Notes under the pieces: generated by a model
Seen by the model: the letters and a program-made list of their open reading frames with translations, nothing else
Database searches by the model: none
What the model was told of the DNA's origin: nothing
Program-made: the position numbers and the translations under genes
In this document: positions 47,553-55,656 of the stretch, piece after piece
Layout of the letters: each line of letters starts with the position of its first letter
How positions within the stretch are numbered: the first letter of the stretch is position 1
Source: Clostridiales bacterium
Lineage (GTDB): Bacteria > Acidobacteriota > Aminicenantia > Aminicenantales > UBA8522
Length of the DNA: 64,000 nucleotides
NCBI GenBank assembly: GCA_029907205.1
Contig: JARYMI010000006.1
Coordinates: forward strand, 37,746 to 101,745
Direction of reading: 5' to 3'

Positions 47553-50500
47553 TTAAAGGGAAGCGAGGCGGTTTTTGGCCTCGTCGATTTCTGGCTGGCC
47601 GGAATCCACCTCCTTCCAGAGGTCGAGGAATTTTTGATAATTTTCTTTAGCCTTCTCTTTGTCTTTGAGCTGTTCATATATCTGTCCCAGTTTGTAAAAG
47701 CTTCGCGCCTGAATATCTCCATAGAAGAAAGCTCCGACCGTGAGCCTGGTTATTTTTTCATACTCGTCTCTTGCCTTTTCCCATTCGCCCTTCTTGAAAT
47801 AGGCGAGCGCCGCAGCATCCAGGAACAGGGCATGGTCGTTGTCAAAAAAATGCTGGGAAGGAAGGAGCGCGGCGGCTCTTGTCAAACGCTTGATGGCTTC
47901 AGCATAGTCCTCATTCTTGAGCGCTATCATTCCCGCCAGCAAGTCGTGGTACCTTATGTCTTTTTTATTAAACCCACTTTCAACCAAGACGCGAAGATCG
48001 TCGGTCGTCTTTCTGGCCTGCCCGATTTTCCCTAATTCGAGCTCTGCATAGCCGCGGCCCAAAAGAATTCCTTTTTGCCGCCACAGGCTTTCCAATTCTT
48101 GCGCCCTACGAAGGGCTTTATCGTACTCCTCCAGTGCTTTCGCCGGCCTTCCAGACTGGAGATAAAGGTCGGCCAGGCTCCTGTGGAAATCGGATATCCA
48201 TCCTTTATCGCCAATCTTTTCGGCAAGCTCTATTCCCCTGCTGAATTCAGCTTCTGCCTTCCTGAGTTGTCCCCGGAGCAAATACATGGCTCCGAGCCAA
48301 TGCCTGCCTATCAGGTGGCCGGCTATCTCCTCCAGGCCAAAAATCTCCTGATACTGGGCCTCAGCTTTCGTCCAATCACGGAGTCCCCTATAGGAGGCGG
48401 CTTTGGCCAAAAAGACTAAATAGTCAGACGGGTTCAGGGTTCCGGCCTTCTCGGCTTCAGCCAGAGCTTGATCGTACCGGCCTTCAACAAAATTAACGAC
48501 AGCCAGATAAATGCGGACCATGAAGTTGTCTTTGTAATTCCGGATGAAGCCTTCGAGGGTTGCCCTGGCTTTCTCCGGCCATCCTTTAGCTAAATAGCTG
48601 TCCACAATGTTAAGGTATGTCCAGATGCTTTCCGGGTTGCTCTGGAGCACGCGTTCATAAAGCTCAATGGCCTTGTCCCATTCCTCCAGGCTGTTGTAAA
48701 GAATTCCTAAGTTATTAGCTCCGATGCTGTCATCCGGGTAAAGCTTCAATAGCCTTTCGTACGCCTCGACGGCTTTGTCATAAGACCTTTCGGATTCCCT
48801 GTAGTAATCTCCCTCGATAGTGAACCGCTCCCTGTCGGAGAGACGGTCGGTGAGTTCAAAAGCTTTCTTGAGATATGTTTGTTTTTGCGAAGCCAGTTGA
48901 AGGTTGGAATATCCCATGGCCATCGAGCGGTAGGCCATGGCAAAGCCGGGGTCGATAGCGATGGCTTTCTCCATCATCTGGATTGACTCGCGGTATCTCT
49001 GTTCATTGTGGAGTTTCCGTCCCTCGACATAAAACTTGAGCGCCTCGGGCGATGCTGTTGTTATTTTCTCGAGCTCGCGGTCGATATCGGCGGCGATTTC
49101 TGCGGCCGGGATTTTGAGGTCGTGCTTGATTTTCTTCGTCAGCTCATCGACCATGGCAAAGATGCTGTCTTGCCCCTTTCCTTCAACGCGGCTGGAGCTC
49201 AGAATCTGCCCTGTGCTGCCGTCCTGGAGCTGGACGTCGATCCGGAAATTTTCGCCGGCTTTGGCGTAGCTCCCGATAAGAACGTTCTTGACGCTGCCTT
49301 GAATGGCCACGTCTTTGATGGTCTCAGAGGTGTAGCTTTTGGCCTCGGCCTTATCGAGCTGGCTGAGGATGTTGAAGAGTTTATCAGCGCTCAGGACATT
49401 GATGTATTTAGACTGGGAAAGGTCTTTGATCAGAAGGTCTGAGATGGCGACGCGCCAGTGGTCGAGACTCTCATCGCCGGTGTTATTCTTAAAATACATG
49501 ACGGCGAGCGAGGGTTTGCCGGTTGGAGGCGGCGGGGCCTTTGTTAAGACTAGCCGCCAGATTATCAAGCCAGCGACAATGAGGCCGATAAGGACGAAAG
49601 CAGGCACCAGGAGTTTTTTCAGCCCGAAAGTCACGGTGATCTGCTTGGAGGTGAAAGGCTTTTTCTCAACGACGACTTTTTCTGTGGTCGGAAGGCCGGC
49701 TTCGATCCTGGTGAGCTCCGCCAGAAGCTCTCCCGCGTTTTGATAGCGGCTCTCTTTGTTTTTGGCCAGACAGCGGAGAATTAGAGCGCTCAAATCATCC
49801 GGAACCTGCGGGTTGAGCTCCCTGGGGTCCCGGGGAAGTTCGCTTTTGTGCTTGACGCCAATCGTGAAGGGCGTGTCCCCTTCGAAGGGCACGCGCCCCG
49901 TCACCATCTCGTAAAGAATGACTCCCAGGGAATAGATATCGGAGTGCTGGTCAACGGGCTTTCCCTCTACTTGTTCTGGGGACATGTATTCGGGCGTTCC
50001 GATCATCACGCCTGCGCCCGTGATGCCTTTGGTCATCAAAGACCGGGCGATACCGAAATCCATGATGCGGACATTCCCGCCTTCATCGACCATGATGTTC
50101 TGCGGCTTCAGGTCCCGGTGAACGACGCCCAGGTTATGGGCTTCGATCAATCCTTCACATACCTGCTTAGCTATGGAAATCGTCCGGCCGACGGGCATCT
50201 GGCCGATCTTGCGGATCAGCCGCTTCAGGTCTTCTCCGGGGACATATTCCATTGTGATGAAGTAGGTACCCTCTTCTTTTGTCAGGTGATACATGCGGCA
50301 GATATTCTTGTGAGAGATTTGGCGGGCTGTCTTGAGCTCGTTACGGAAGCGTTCGATCGCCTCACTGTCTGCCGAGACCTCGGGCTTTAGAAGCTTAATA
50401 GCGATCTTCTCGTTCAACTCTGTGTCTAAGGCTTTGTAGACTTTGCCCATGCCGCCTCGGCCGAGTTCCTCGATAATCTGGTAGCGACCGGCAAAAAGGC

Positions 50501-50660
50501 TGCCCGTCGTCAATTCGCGGAGCAGAGTCTGCATCGTCTCTGTCCTGGAGTCCGGTGATATAACCCAGTCTTGCTCTTGTTTGATTTTTAGCTTGGCGCC
50601 GCAGCGGCCGCAGAAGAGAGTATCTTCAGGATTATCAAGACCGCATTTCGGACACTTCAC
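47553..50660 (-). CDS. Zinc-ribbon Ser/Thr protein kinase with membrane anchor, TolB/FlgO-like domain and TPR repeats
   Basis: A 1035-aa sensor-like kinase. Residues 1-25 are a zinc ribbon (CPKC ... CGRC). The kinase domain (about 55-320) has LGRGGMGKVYKALD, IAIKLLKP, VVHRDLKPQNIMVDEGG, MDFGIA and GTPEYMSPEQ, so it looks active. A transmembrane helix lies near 355-375. Then comes a domain of about 145 residues resembling the TolB N-terminal/FlgO fold (SLAVMYFKNNTGDESLDHW) and about ten TPRs to the end, placing sensor and binding parts outside the membrane. No phosphatase is adjacent. Confidence 0.92.
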   Translation of the reverse strand: MKCPKCGLDNPEDTLFCGRCGAKLKIKQEQDWVISPDSRTETMQTLLRELTTGSLFAGRYQIIEELGRGGMGKVYKALDTELNEKIAIKLLKPEVSADSEAIERFRNELKTARQISHKNICRMYHLTKEEGTYFITMEYVPGEDLKRLIRKIGQMPVGRTISIAKQVCEGLIEAHNLGVVHRDLKPQNIMVDEGGNVRIMDFGIARSLMTKGITGAGVMIGTPEYMSPEQVEGKPVDQHSDIYSLGVILYEMVTGRVPFEGDTPFTIGVKHKSELPRDPRELNPQVPDDLSALILRCLAKNKESRYQNAGELLAELTRIEAGLPTTEKVVVEKKPFTSKQITVTFGLKKLLVPAFVLIGLIVAGLIIWRLVLTKAPPPPTGKPSLAVMYFKNNTGDESLDHWRVAISDLLIKDLSQSKYINVLSADKLFNILSQLDKAEAKSYTSETIKDVAIQGSVKNVLIGSYAKAGENFRIDVQLQDGSTGQILSSSRVEGKGQDSIFAMVDELTKKIKHDLKIPAAEIAADIDRELEKITTASPEALKFYVEGRKLHNEQRYRESIQMMEKAIAIDPGFAMAYRSMAMGYSNLQLASQKQTYLKKAFELTDRLSDRERFTIEGDYYRESERSYDKAVEAYERLLKLYPDDSIGANNLGILYNSLEEWDKAIELYERVLQSNPESIWTYLNIVDSYLAKGWPEKARATLEGFIRNYKDNFMVRIYLAVVNFVEGRYDQALAEAEKAGTLNPSDYLVFLAKAASYRGLRDWTKAEAQYQEIFGLEEIAGHLIGRHWLGAMYLLRGQLRKAEAEFSRGIELAEKIGDKGWISDFHRSLADLYLQSGRPAKALEEYDKALRRAQELESLWRQKGILLGRGYAELELGKIGQARKTTDDLRVLVESGFNKKDIRYHDLLAGMIALKNEDYAEAIKRLTRAAALLPSQHFFDNDHALFLDAAALAYFKKGEWEKARDEYEKITRLTVGAFFYGDIQARSFYKLGQIYEQLKDKEKAKENYQKFLDLWKEVDSGQPEIDEAKNRLASL

Positions 50661-50766
50661 GGTCAGGAACCCTCTTCTATTCCTTTCTTATGAGTCAAGA
50701 ATATCAATTGGCTATTGGGATGTCAAACAGACCGAACGTGAGAAAGCCTCGGCCGATCGTTTCGGC

Positions 50767-52083
50767 CTACCAACAATATCCAGTGCAGAGGAGAAACGTG
50801 TGACGGCGAAGAGTTCCTTCGTCTCTTAAATGATAATAAAGCTGGAGTCTAATCTTCTGGAAAAAGCGCCAGTCGAGCCCGGCAAAGATGACCCAGCTTT
50901 CTTTAACCAACAGATCTTCCGCAGTCACGATGTCAAAGGGCTTAGAACCCATTCCGTATCCAACCGAGAGGTGACTTGTCTCTGAAAAATAGCGCCGCAG
51001 GTTGACGGTCCAAGAAAACGTGGTCTTTCCTTCCTCTCGTGTTAAGTACCAACGGAGAAAAGCGATTGATTGATCGTGGTAATGAGCCACACTCCCGAGA
51101 TAAACAGAAGTTGAGCGGGGAGAAAAGGTGATCCTTCGGTGGCCCAGGGAAACCTCCCAGGAAGAGAAAATTCCTTGGTAGACCTCAGCCAGCCAGGAAT
51201 GATTTGGATAATGGACGGCTTTTGGAGAAACAGCCAGGTTGAGATAGGCATAGGAGCGGTTCCAGAGGCGCGGATAGGACTCGACCTCATATTGATAATC
51301 TTTTTTTTCAGACCTTTCCGTCAGGCTGGCTTTCAAAACCAGAGGACCTGTGAGAAGAAAGTTTAGCTGGAAGGCCAATCGCCTGTCGATGTAGGGGTTT
51401 CTTCCATCGGTGAATGTCTCGGCCTGGTGTTCGTAACGAAATTCATAATTCTTGAGCCAGCGCGGCGAAGCTGTGGTCAGGGCTTTCCTGTATTCTTTAT
51501 TTTGGGGATCAAGACGCAGAGCTTTCTCGTAAGAATGCCGCGCCTTTTCATAATTCCCGCTCCAGAAGTGGACTCGGCCTAACTGGAATGCAAGCTCAGC
51601 GTTATCGGGGTATTGCTCTGCTGCACGATCATAAAGCGAGACGGACCTGGCATACTCTCCTTGCCACGAAGCGATCTCGGCCAATCCGATCATGGCCTCA
51701 AGGTTCCTCGGCCTGATTTCAAGAGCCCGCTGATAGCCTCGTTCTGCAGCCGCGTAGTCCCTTTTCCAGGACTCAATCCGGGCACGGAAGACAAGGACGT
51801 CAATATTATCCGGAAAAGCGGAGGCCAAATCATTCAACACGCTCAGGGCTTCATCCCACTTGTTGGAGAAGGCATAAGCCTGGCAGAGGAGAAAGCGGAG
51901 GTCATAATCCCCGGGGCTACGCTTGAGCTCCTCGAGGCAGATGCGAACGGCCGCAGGATAATCCTTTGATGTGATGGCCAGAGTGGCCTTTTCGATCGCG
52001 GCATCGCGGTCTTGGGCTAAAATCTCATTGTCCACCGTCGCGAGGATGAAAAGAGAAATCACGAGGAGACAACATCGTTTCAT
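50767..52083 (-). CDS. TPR plus YaiO-like outer-membrane beta-barrel protein
   Basis: A 438-aa protein with a signal peptide (about 1-24), TPR repeats (about 28-210) and a barrel domain (about 222-438) with alternating strands such as FRYEHQAETFTDG, SWEVSLGHRRITFSP and LQLYYHLRDEGTLRRHTF. YaiO-like barrels follow TPRs in the same way as PgaA and BcsC, exporters of synthase-dependent polysaccharides. The start at 52083 overlaps the stop of the glycosyltransferase gene (ATGA), against a longer frame from 52131. It ends the four-gene operon. Confidence 0.85.
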   Translation of the reverse strand: MKRCCLLVISLFILATVDNEILAQDRDAAIEKATLAITSKDYPAAVRICLEELKRSPGDYDLRFLLCQAYAFSNKWDEALSVLNDLASAFPDNIDVLVFRARIESWKRDYAAAERGYQRALEIRPRNLEAMIGLAEIASWQGEYARSVSLYDRAAEQYPDNAELAFQLGRVHFWSGNYEKARHSYEKALRLDPQNKEYRKALTTASPRWLKNYEFRYEHQAETFTDGRNPYIDRRLAFQLNFLLTGPLVLKASLTERSEKKDYQYEVESYPRLWNRSYAYLNLAVSPKAVHYPNHSWLAEVYQGIFSSWEVSLGHRRITFSPRSTSVYLGSVAHYHDQSIAFLRWYLTREEGKTTFSWTVNLRRYFSETSHLSVGYGMGSKPFDIVTAEDLLVKESWVIFAGLDWRFFQKIRLQLYYHLRDEGTLRRHTFLLCTGYCW

Positions 52084-53504
52084 TGGTTGACCTGTCCCAG
52101 GGCAAAACCCTTCCGTCGCATCGCTCCCCATTCTTTCTTGCCAGCCAAAAAGTCAAAGGCCGCCTTGGCCCGGACAAGGGAAAGGACCTGGCGGTAAAGA
52201 AAGTTCTCCATGACCCCGAAGACCGTGATGATCAGAATATCCTTGAGATGCGGGTACCGGTGAGAGGAATATTCTTCAAGAAGCAGGGCCATCAGCGAAT
52301 GAATCGTGCCGAGAACAATGGCCACGAAGAAAAACATGACAGCAAACGGGAAATTGACGAGTTTAGAAAAAAGACAGGCCACGAAAGTTCCGTATCCCAA
52401 CAGCTCAACGAGAGGCCCCAGCATCTCAAAAACAGCATAGAAGGGCATCGCCAGAAGCCCTGTTGAGCCGTAGCGGGGGTTGAGAAACAGCCGGCGATTG
52501 TGGAGGAGAGTCTCGATAAGCCCCCTGTGCCATCTGTTTCTCTGCCTTGAAAGCAGGCGCATGGATTCAGGCGCTTCTGTCCAGCAGATCGGGTCGGGGA
52601 TGAAGCAGATCCTGAACGGAATCTTCTTCTCATGGAGGAATTTCCTCATCCGGACGATAAGGTCCATATCCTCGCCGACAGTGCCTGCCCGGTAGCCGCC
52701 GCACTGAAGGACAATGTCTTTGCGGAAAAGGCCAAAGGCTCCAGAAATAACCAGGAGGCTTTTGAGCATGCTGAGCCCTATCCGACCACCCAGAAATGCC
52801 CTCAGGTACTCGATGATCTGGAAGCGAGCCAGAAAACTGGCTGGCATTTTTATGCGAACCACATGTCCACTCTCCACCAGACAACCATTGCTCAGCCGGA
52901 TGATTCCCCCGGCAGCCACTGTCTTTTCCGGGTCTTCAAGGAACGGGCGGACAATTTTGAGCAGAGCATCTTTCTCGAGAAGAGAATCGCTGTCAACGGC
53001 GCAAAACAGGGGATATTTGGAAACGTTCAGCCCCGCGTTCAGAGCATCGGCTTTCTTGCCGTTGACCTTGTCCACAACGATCAGCCTCGAGTCAAGAGAC
53101 GAGACATAAATCCCTTTGATGGGCTTTGTCTCAACGGCTTTCCTGAAAACGCGACGAGTCTTCTGAAGCTGAAAGAACATCATCAGTTTTTCCAGTGTCT
53201 GGTCTGATGAGCCATCATTGACGACAACGACCTCAAACAGAGGATACTCGAGCGAGAGAAGAGCCTTGACGCTCTCGACGATCGTGTTCTCTTCATTGTG
53301 GGCAGGCGCGATGATGGAGATCGGCTTGACGAGCGGGAGTCGGAATACCTCTCTGAAGTTGACAAAAGTCGTGAGCTGCCGGTAGCGGAATATGCCGAAA
53401 AGCGAAAGAACCGTGAAGAGAAGATAAAAAGCGTTGATAAGGAGAAAATAGATAAGGATGATGAGACTGACAAGCGCGAAAACTGAATGGAAAAAACCGC
53501 CCAT
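52080..53504 (-). CDS. Processive GT2 family glycosyltransferase (polysaccharide synthase-like)
   Basis: A 474-aa membrane enzyme. One helix at the N-terminus (about 8-38) precedes the GT-A domain, with SIIAPAHNEENTI, VNDGSSD, the DxD-like AVDSDSL, the acid motif VGEDMDL and QRNRW, which together mark processive beta-glycan synthases such as PgaC, cellulose or hyaluronan synthase. Three or four helices follow (about 345-445), forming a channel. It is 4 bp after the HEAT gene and overlaps the TPR-barrel gene. Confidence 0.92.
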   Translation of the reverse strand: MGGFFHSVFALVSLIILIYFLLINAFYLLFTVLSLFGIFRYRQLTTFVNFREVFRLPLVKPISIIAPAHNEENTIVESVKALLSLEYPLFEVVVVNDGSSDQTLEKLMMFFQLQKTRRVFRKAVETKPIKGIYVSSLDSRLIVVDKVNGKKADALNAGLNVSKYPLFCAVDSDSLLEKDALLKIVRPFLEDPEKTVAAGGIIRLSNGCLVESGHVVRIKMPASFLARFQIIEYLRAFLGGRIGLSMLKSLLVISGAFGLFRKDIVLQCGGYRAGTVGEDMDLIVRMRKFLHEKKIPFRICFIPDPICWTEAPESMRLLSRQRNRWHRGLIETLLHNRRLFLNPRYGSTGLLAMPFYAVFEMLGPLVELLGYGTFVACLFSKLVNFPFAVMFFFVAIVLGTIHSLMALLLEEYSSHRYPHLKDILIITVFGVMENFLYRQVLSLVRAKAAFDFLAGKKEWGAMRRKGFALGQVNQ

Positions 53505-53508
53505 TGTC

Positions 53509-54570
53509 TTAGCCCAGCTCCTGGGGCTGGATGATCTCGTCCAGGATCATTGTCGACATCTCAGCCGCATACCGATCTTTTGTCTGGGAGGCGATCTCTC
53601 TCAATTTCCCGATCCCAGGCTCTCCCAGTTTTGCCAGGGCAGAAGCGGCGTTGAGCCGGACGTGCCAGAAGGGCGAAAAGAGGGAGTCTGAGAGGATGTC
53701 CAGGGCCTCGAGAGTTCCGAGTTTCCCCAGGCTTTTCATGGCCTGAGCCCTAACCTCCCAGGCCTCGTCTCGAGCCATGGAGGCAAGAGTCTTTATTGAA
53801 TCCGGAACGAGCAGCCTCCCGAGCGCTCGGGCGACCCGGATGCGGACTTCCTTGTTTTCATGGCTGGCATAGAGAAGAATATCCTCATAAAGAGAACGAA
53901 GAGGGATAGCTCCGACAAGTTCGATCAGCAAGGCAATTTTTTCTGGAGAAAGAGGCTTGCGGAGATAATCTCTGGCATAAGGCTCGACGCGCCCTCCCAG
54001 TCCAAACATCATGTTGAAGTAGGATCTGACCGGATAGCCTTGGTCTGACTCAAACGCCTGAAACAAAAAACTCAGCGTCTCGGAGCTGCGCGTCTGCGAG
54101 AGGGCTGTGATCGTCGCCAGCCTGATCAACGGCTTATCTTGAAGAAGCCTGAGCAAGTAATGGCTATCTGCAGGGTTAAAGAAAGCGACGAACAGGCGGG
54201 CATTCTTCAAACGCTTAACGGTCCAGCGCGAAGTCAGGGATTTAAGGCATCTTGTTTTCAAGGCCGCATCAAAGATAATCTTGAGCTGTTCTTTTCCTTC
54301 GCCGCTGATGAGGTTTCCGTAATCGATGAGGACTTTTGTTAGGACAGCAGGAAAATATCTGTGCCTGCGGGCAAGCTGGATGGAGAATTCTGGTTTGAGC
54401 TGGGCTATTGCTTCAAGGATGTCCTTCTCAATTTTATGGTATCGTCGGGTAAATATTTTTTGTTGATGATCAAGGACGACCCGCCTCGAGATGATGAAGA
54501 AAAAGAGAGCGATAGACAGAAGGAGCAGGAAAAGCAGACTGTAGCCGATGATGATTGTCGATGGAGTCAC
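53509..54570 (-). CDS. Membrane-anchored HEAT-repeat protein
   Basis: A 353-aa protein with one N-terminal membrane helix (about 7-28) and then helical pairs of HEAT type; the clearest are EVRIRVARALGRLLVPDS, EVRAQAMKSLGKLGTLEAL and HVRLNAASALAKLGEPG in the last third. HEAT scaffolds bind other proteins. It overlaps the receiver-protein gene by 4 bp and is followed after 4 bp by the glycosyltransferase, suggesting it scaffolds the synthase. Confidence 0.85.
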   Translation of the reverse strand: MTPSTIIIGYSLLFLLLLSIALFFFIISRRVVLDHQQKIFTRRYHKIEKDILEAIAQLKPEFSIQLARRHRYFPAVLTKVLIDYGNLISGEGKEQLKIIFDAALKTRCLKSLTSRWTVKRLKNARLFVAFFNPADSHYLLRLLQDKPLIRLATITALSQTRSSETLSFLFQAFESDQGYPVRSYFNMMFGLGGRVEPYARDYLRKPLSPEKIALLIELVGAIPLRSLYEDILLYASHENKEVRIRVARALGRLLVPDSIKTLASMARDEAWEVRAQAMKSLGKLGTLEALDILSDSLFSPFWHVRLNAASALAKLGEPGIGKLREIASQTKDRYAAEMSTMILDEIIQPQELG

Positions 54571-55394
54571 TTTGATGAGTCAAGAGTTTTTTTGATTTTA
54601 GCCAAGAGCACCTGGAGAGAAAACGGTTTGATGATAAAATCTTCCGCCCCGGTCTTGAGTCCCTTTAGGACATCGGCCTCCTCGGAGAGAGAGCTCAGGA
54701 TGATGATAGGGACCCGGGCATTTTCCTTATTTTTCCGGAAGATCGACAAGAATTGGAACCCGTTGAGGTCGGGCATAAAGATGTCGAGAAGAATTAAATC
54801 AGGGCTTTCCTCAAGGGCTTTTTTTAGACCTTCCAGCCCAGAAAGGGAAGTAATAACAGCATAATTTTCCTTGGCGAGAAAGTGGTTGATGATTTTGACG
54901 GTCGTCGGGTCGTCATCGACGACGAGAATCTTTTTAGCTTCACGGGGCGACTCCGGCTCAATAGCGGGCAGGCTTTCTTGACGGGCAGGGGAGGCTGGAG
55001 TTTCTAAAAGCCTCTTGATGACCAAGAGTTTTTCCACCTCGCTCTCGGTCATGGCCTTTCCTGCCTCCTCTTTTAAATCTTCTAAAGCAGCGATATTCTT
55101 TTTGGCTCCGTTGTTTTTCAAGTTCTCGAGGATGTTTTCGAGTTCCTTAATCTTGGCGGCTTCTTCAAAAGCCCCGGTCATCAGCCTCATCATTTTCTCT
55201 TTGATCTGGCTTATCGCACTCCGGTGGTCACTCAATTCTTGCCTGATACGCTGAACCATTTGGGTGAACTCTCCCTGGTCGAGGGATAGATGGATCTTAA
55301 GCAGGCTTTCTGAGTTTCTGGCCACGCGGCCCGAGGCAGGTTTTCTCATGCTTTTAGGTCGTTTTGTCGCAAGCGGCTGTTCGGTTTTTTCCAT
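54567..55394 (-). CDS. Coiled-coil protein with C-terminal receiver domain
   Basis: A 275-aa protein. Residues about 55-130 are coiled coil, and 153-275 a receiver with ILVVDDDPTTV (acidic pocket), LILLDIFMPDLNGF (phosphoacceptor Asp), LSSLSEEAD and the Lys of IIKPFS. There is no DNA-binding or enzymatic output; by position it is the input of the HEAT-GT2-barrel operon, perhaps acting through protein contacts. No kinase gene is adjacent. Confidence 0.88.
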   Translation of the reverse strand: MEKTEQPLATKRPKSMRKPASGRVARNSESLLKIHLSLDQGEFTQMVQRIRQELSDHRSAISQIKEKMMRLMTGAFEEAAKIKELENILENLKNNGAKKNIAALEDLKEEAGKAMTESEVEKLLVIKRLLETPASPARQESLPAIEPESPREAKKILVVDDDPTTVKIINHFLAKENYAVITSLSGLEGLKKALEESPDLILLDIFMPDLNGFQFLSIFRKNKENARVPIIILSSLSEEADVLKGLKTGAEDFIIKPFSLQVLLAKIKKTLDSSK

Positions 55395-55656
55395 TTAAAG
55401 CACAGTTCTCTCTATGCAATCTCTTCTCTATTAACTCTCAGTCAACAAAAAAAATCCATCGCCTCTCTGGATGATTCGGGGGGGGATTTTCTACCCTTTT
55501 AGATAGTCGGAGGCGGGGATTCAGGGTCACCCGAGACAACGAAACTGGAGTTATAGTCAGGGAGGCTTTTTTCGCGAGAGATGGCCAAAGGAAGCTCGTT
55601 GTCAAGTGAGGGCGATTTTTTTAGAATAGGAACGGAGGTCAAGTAGGCTGTCGGGA
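55395..55656. other. Intergenic gap of 262 bp
   Basis: No reading frame of interest. On the minus strand TTGACT occurs about 50 bp before the receiver-protein ATG, but I see no matching -10. A run of G (CGGGGGGGG near 55480) and several T tracts are present without a clear terminator hairpin. Confidence 0.5.
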
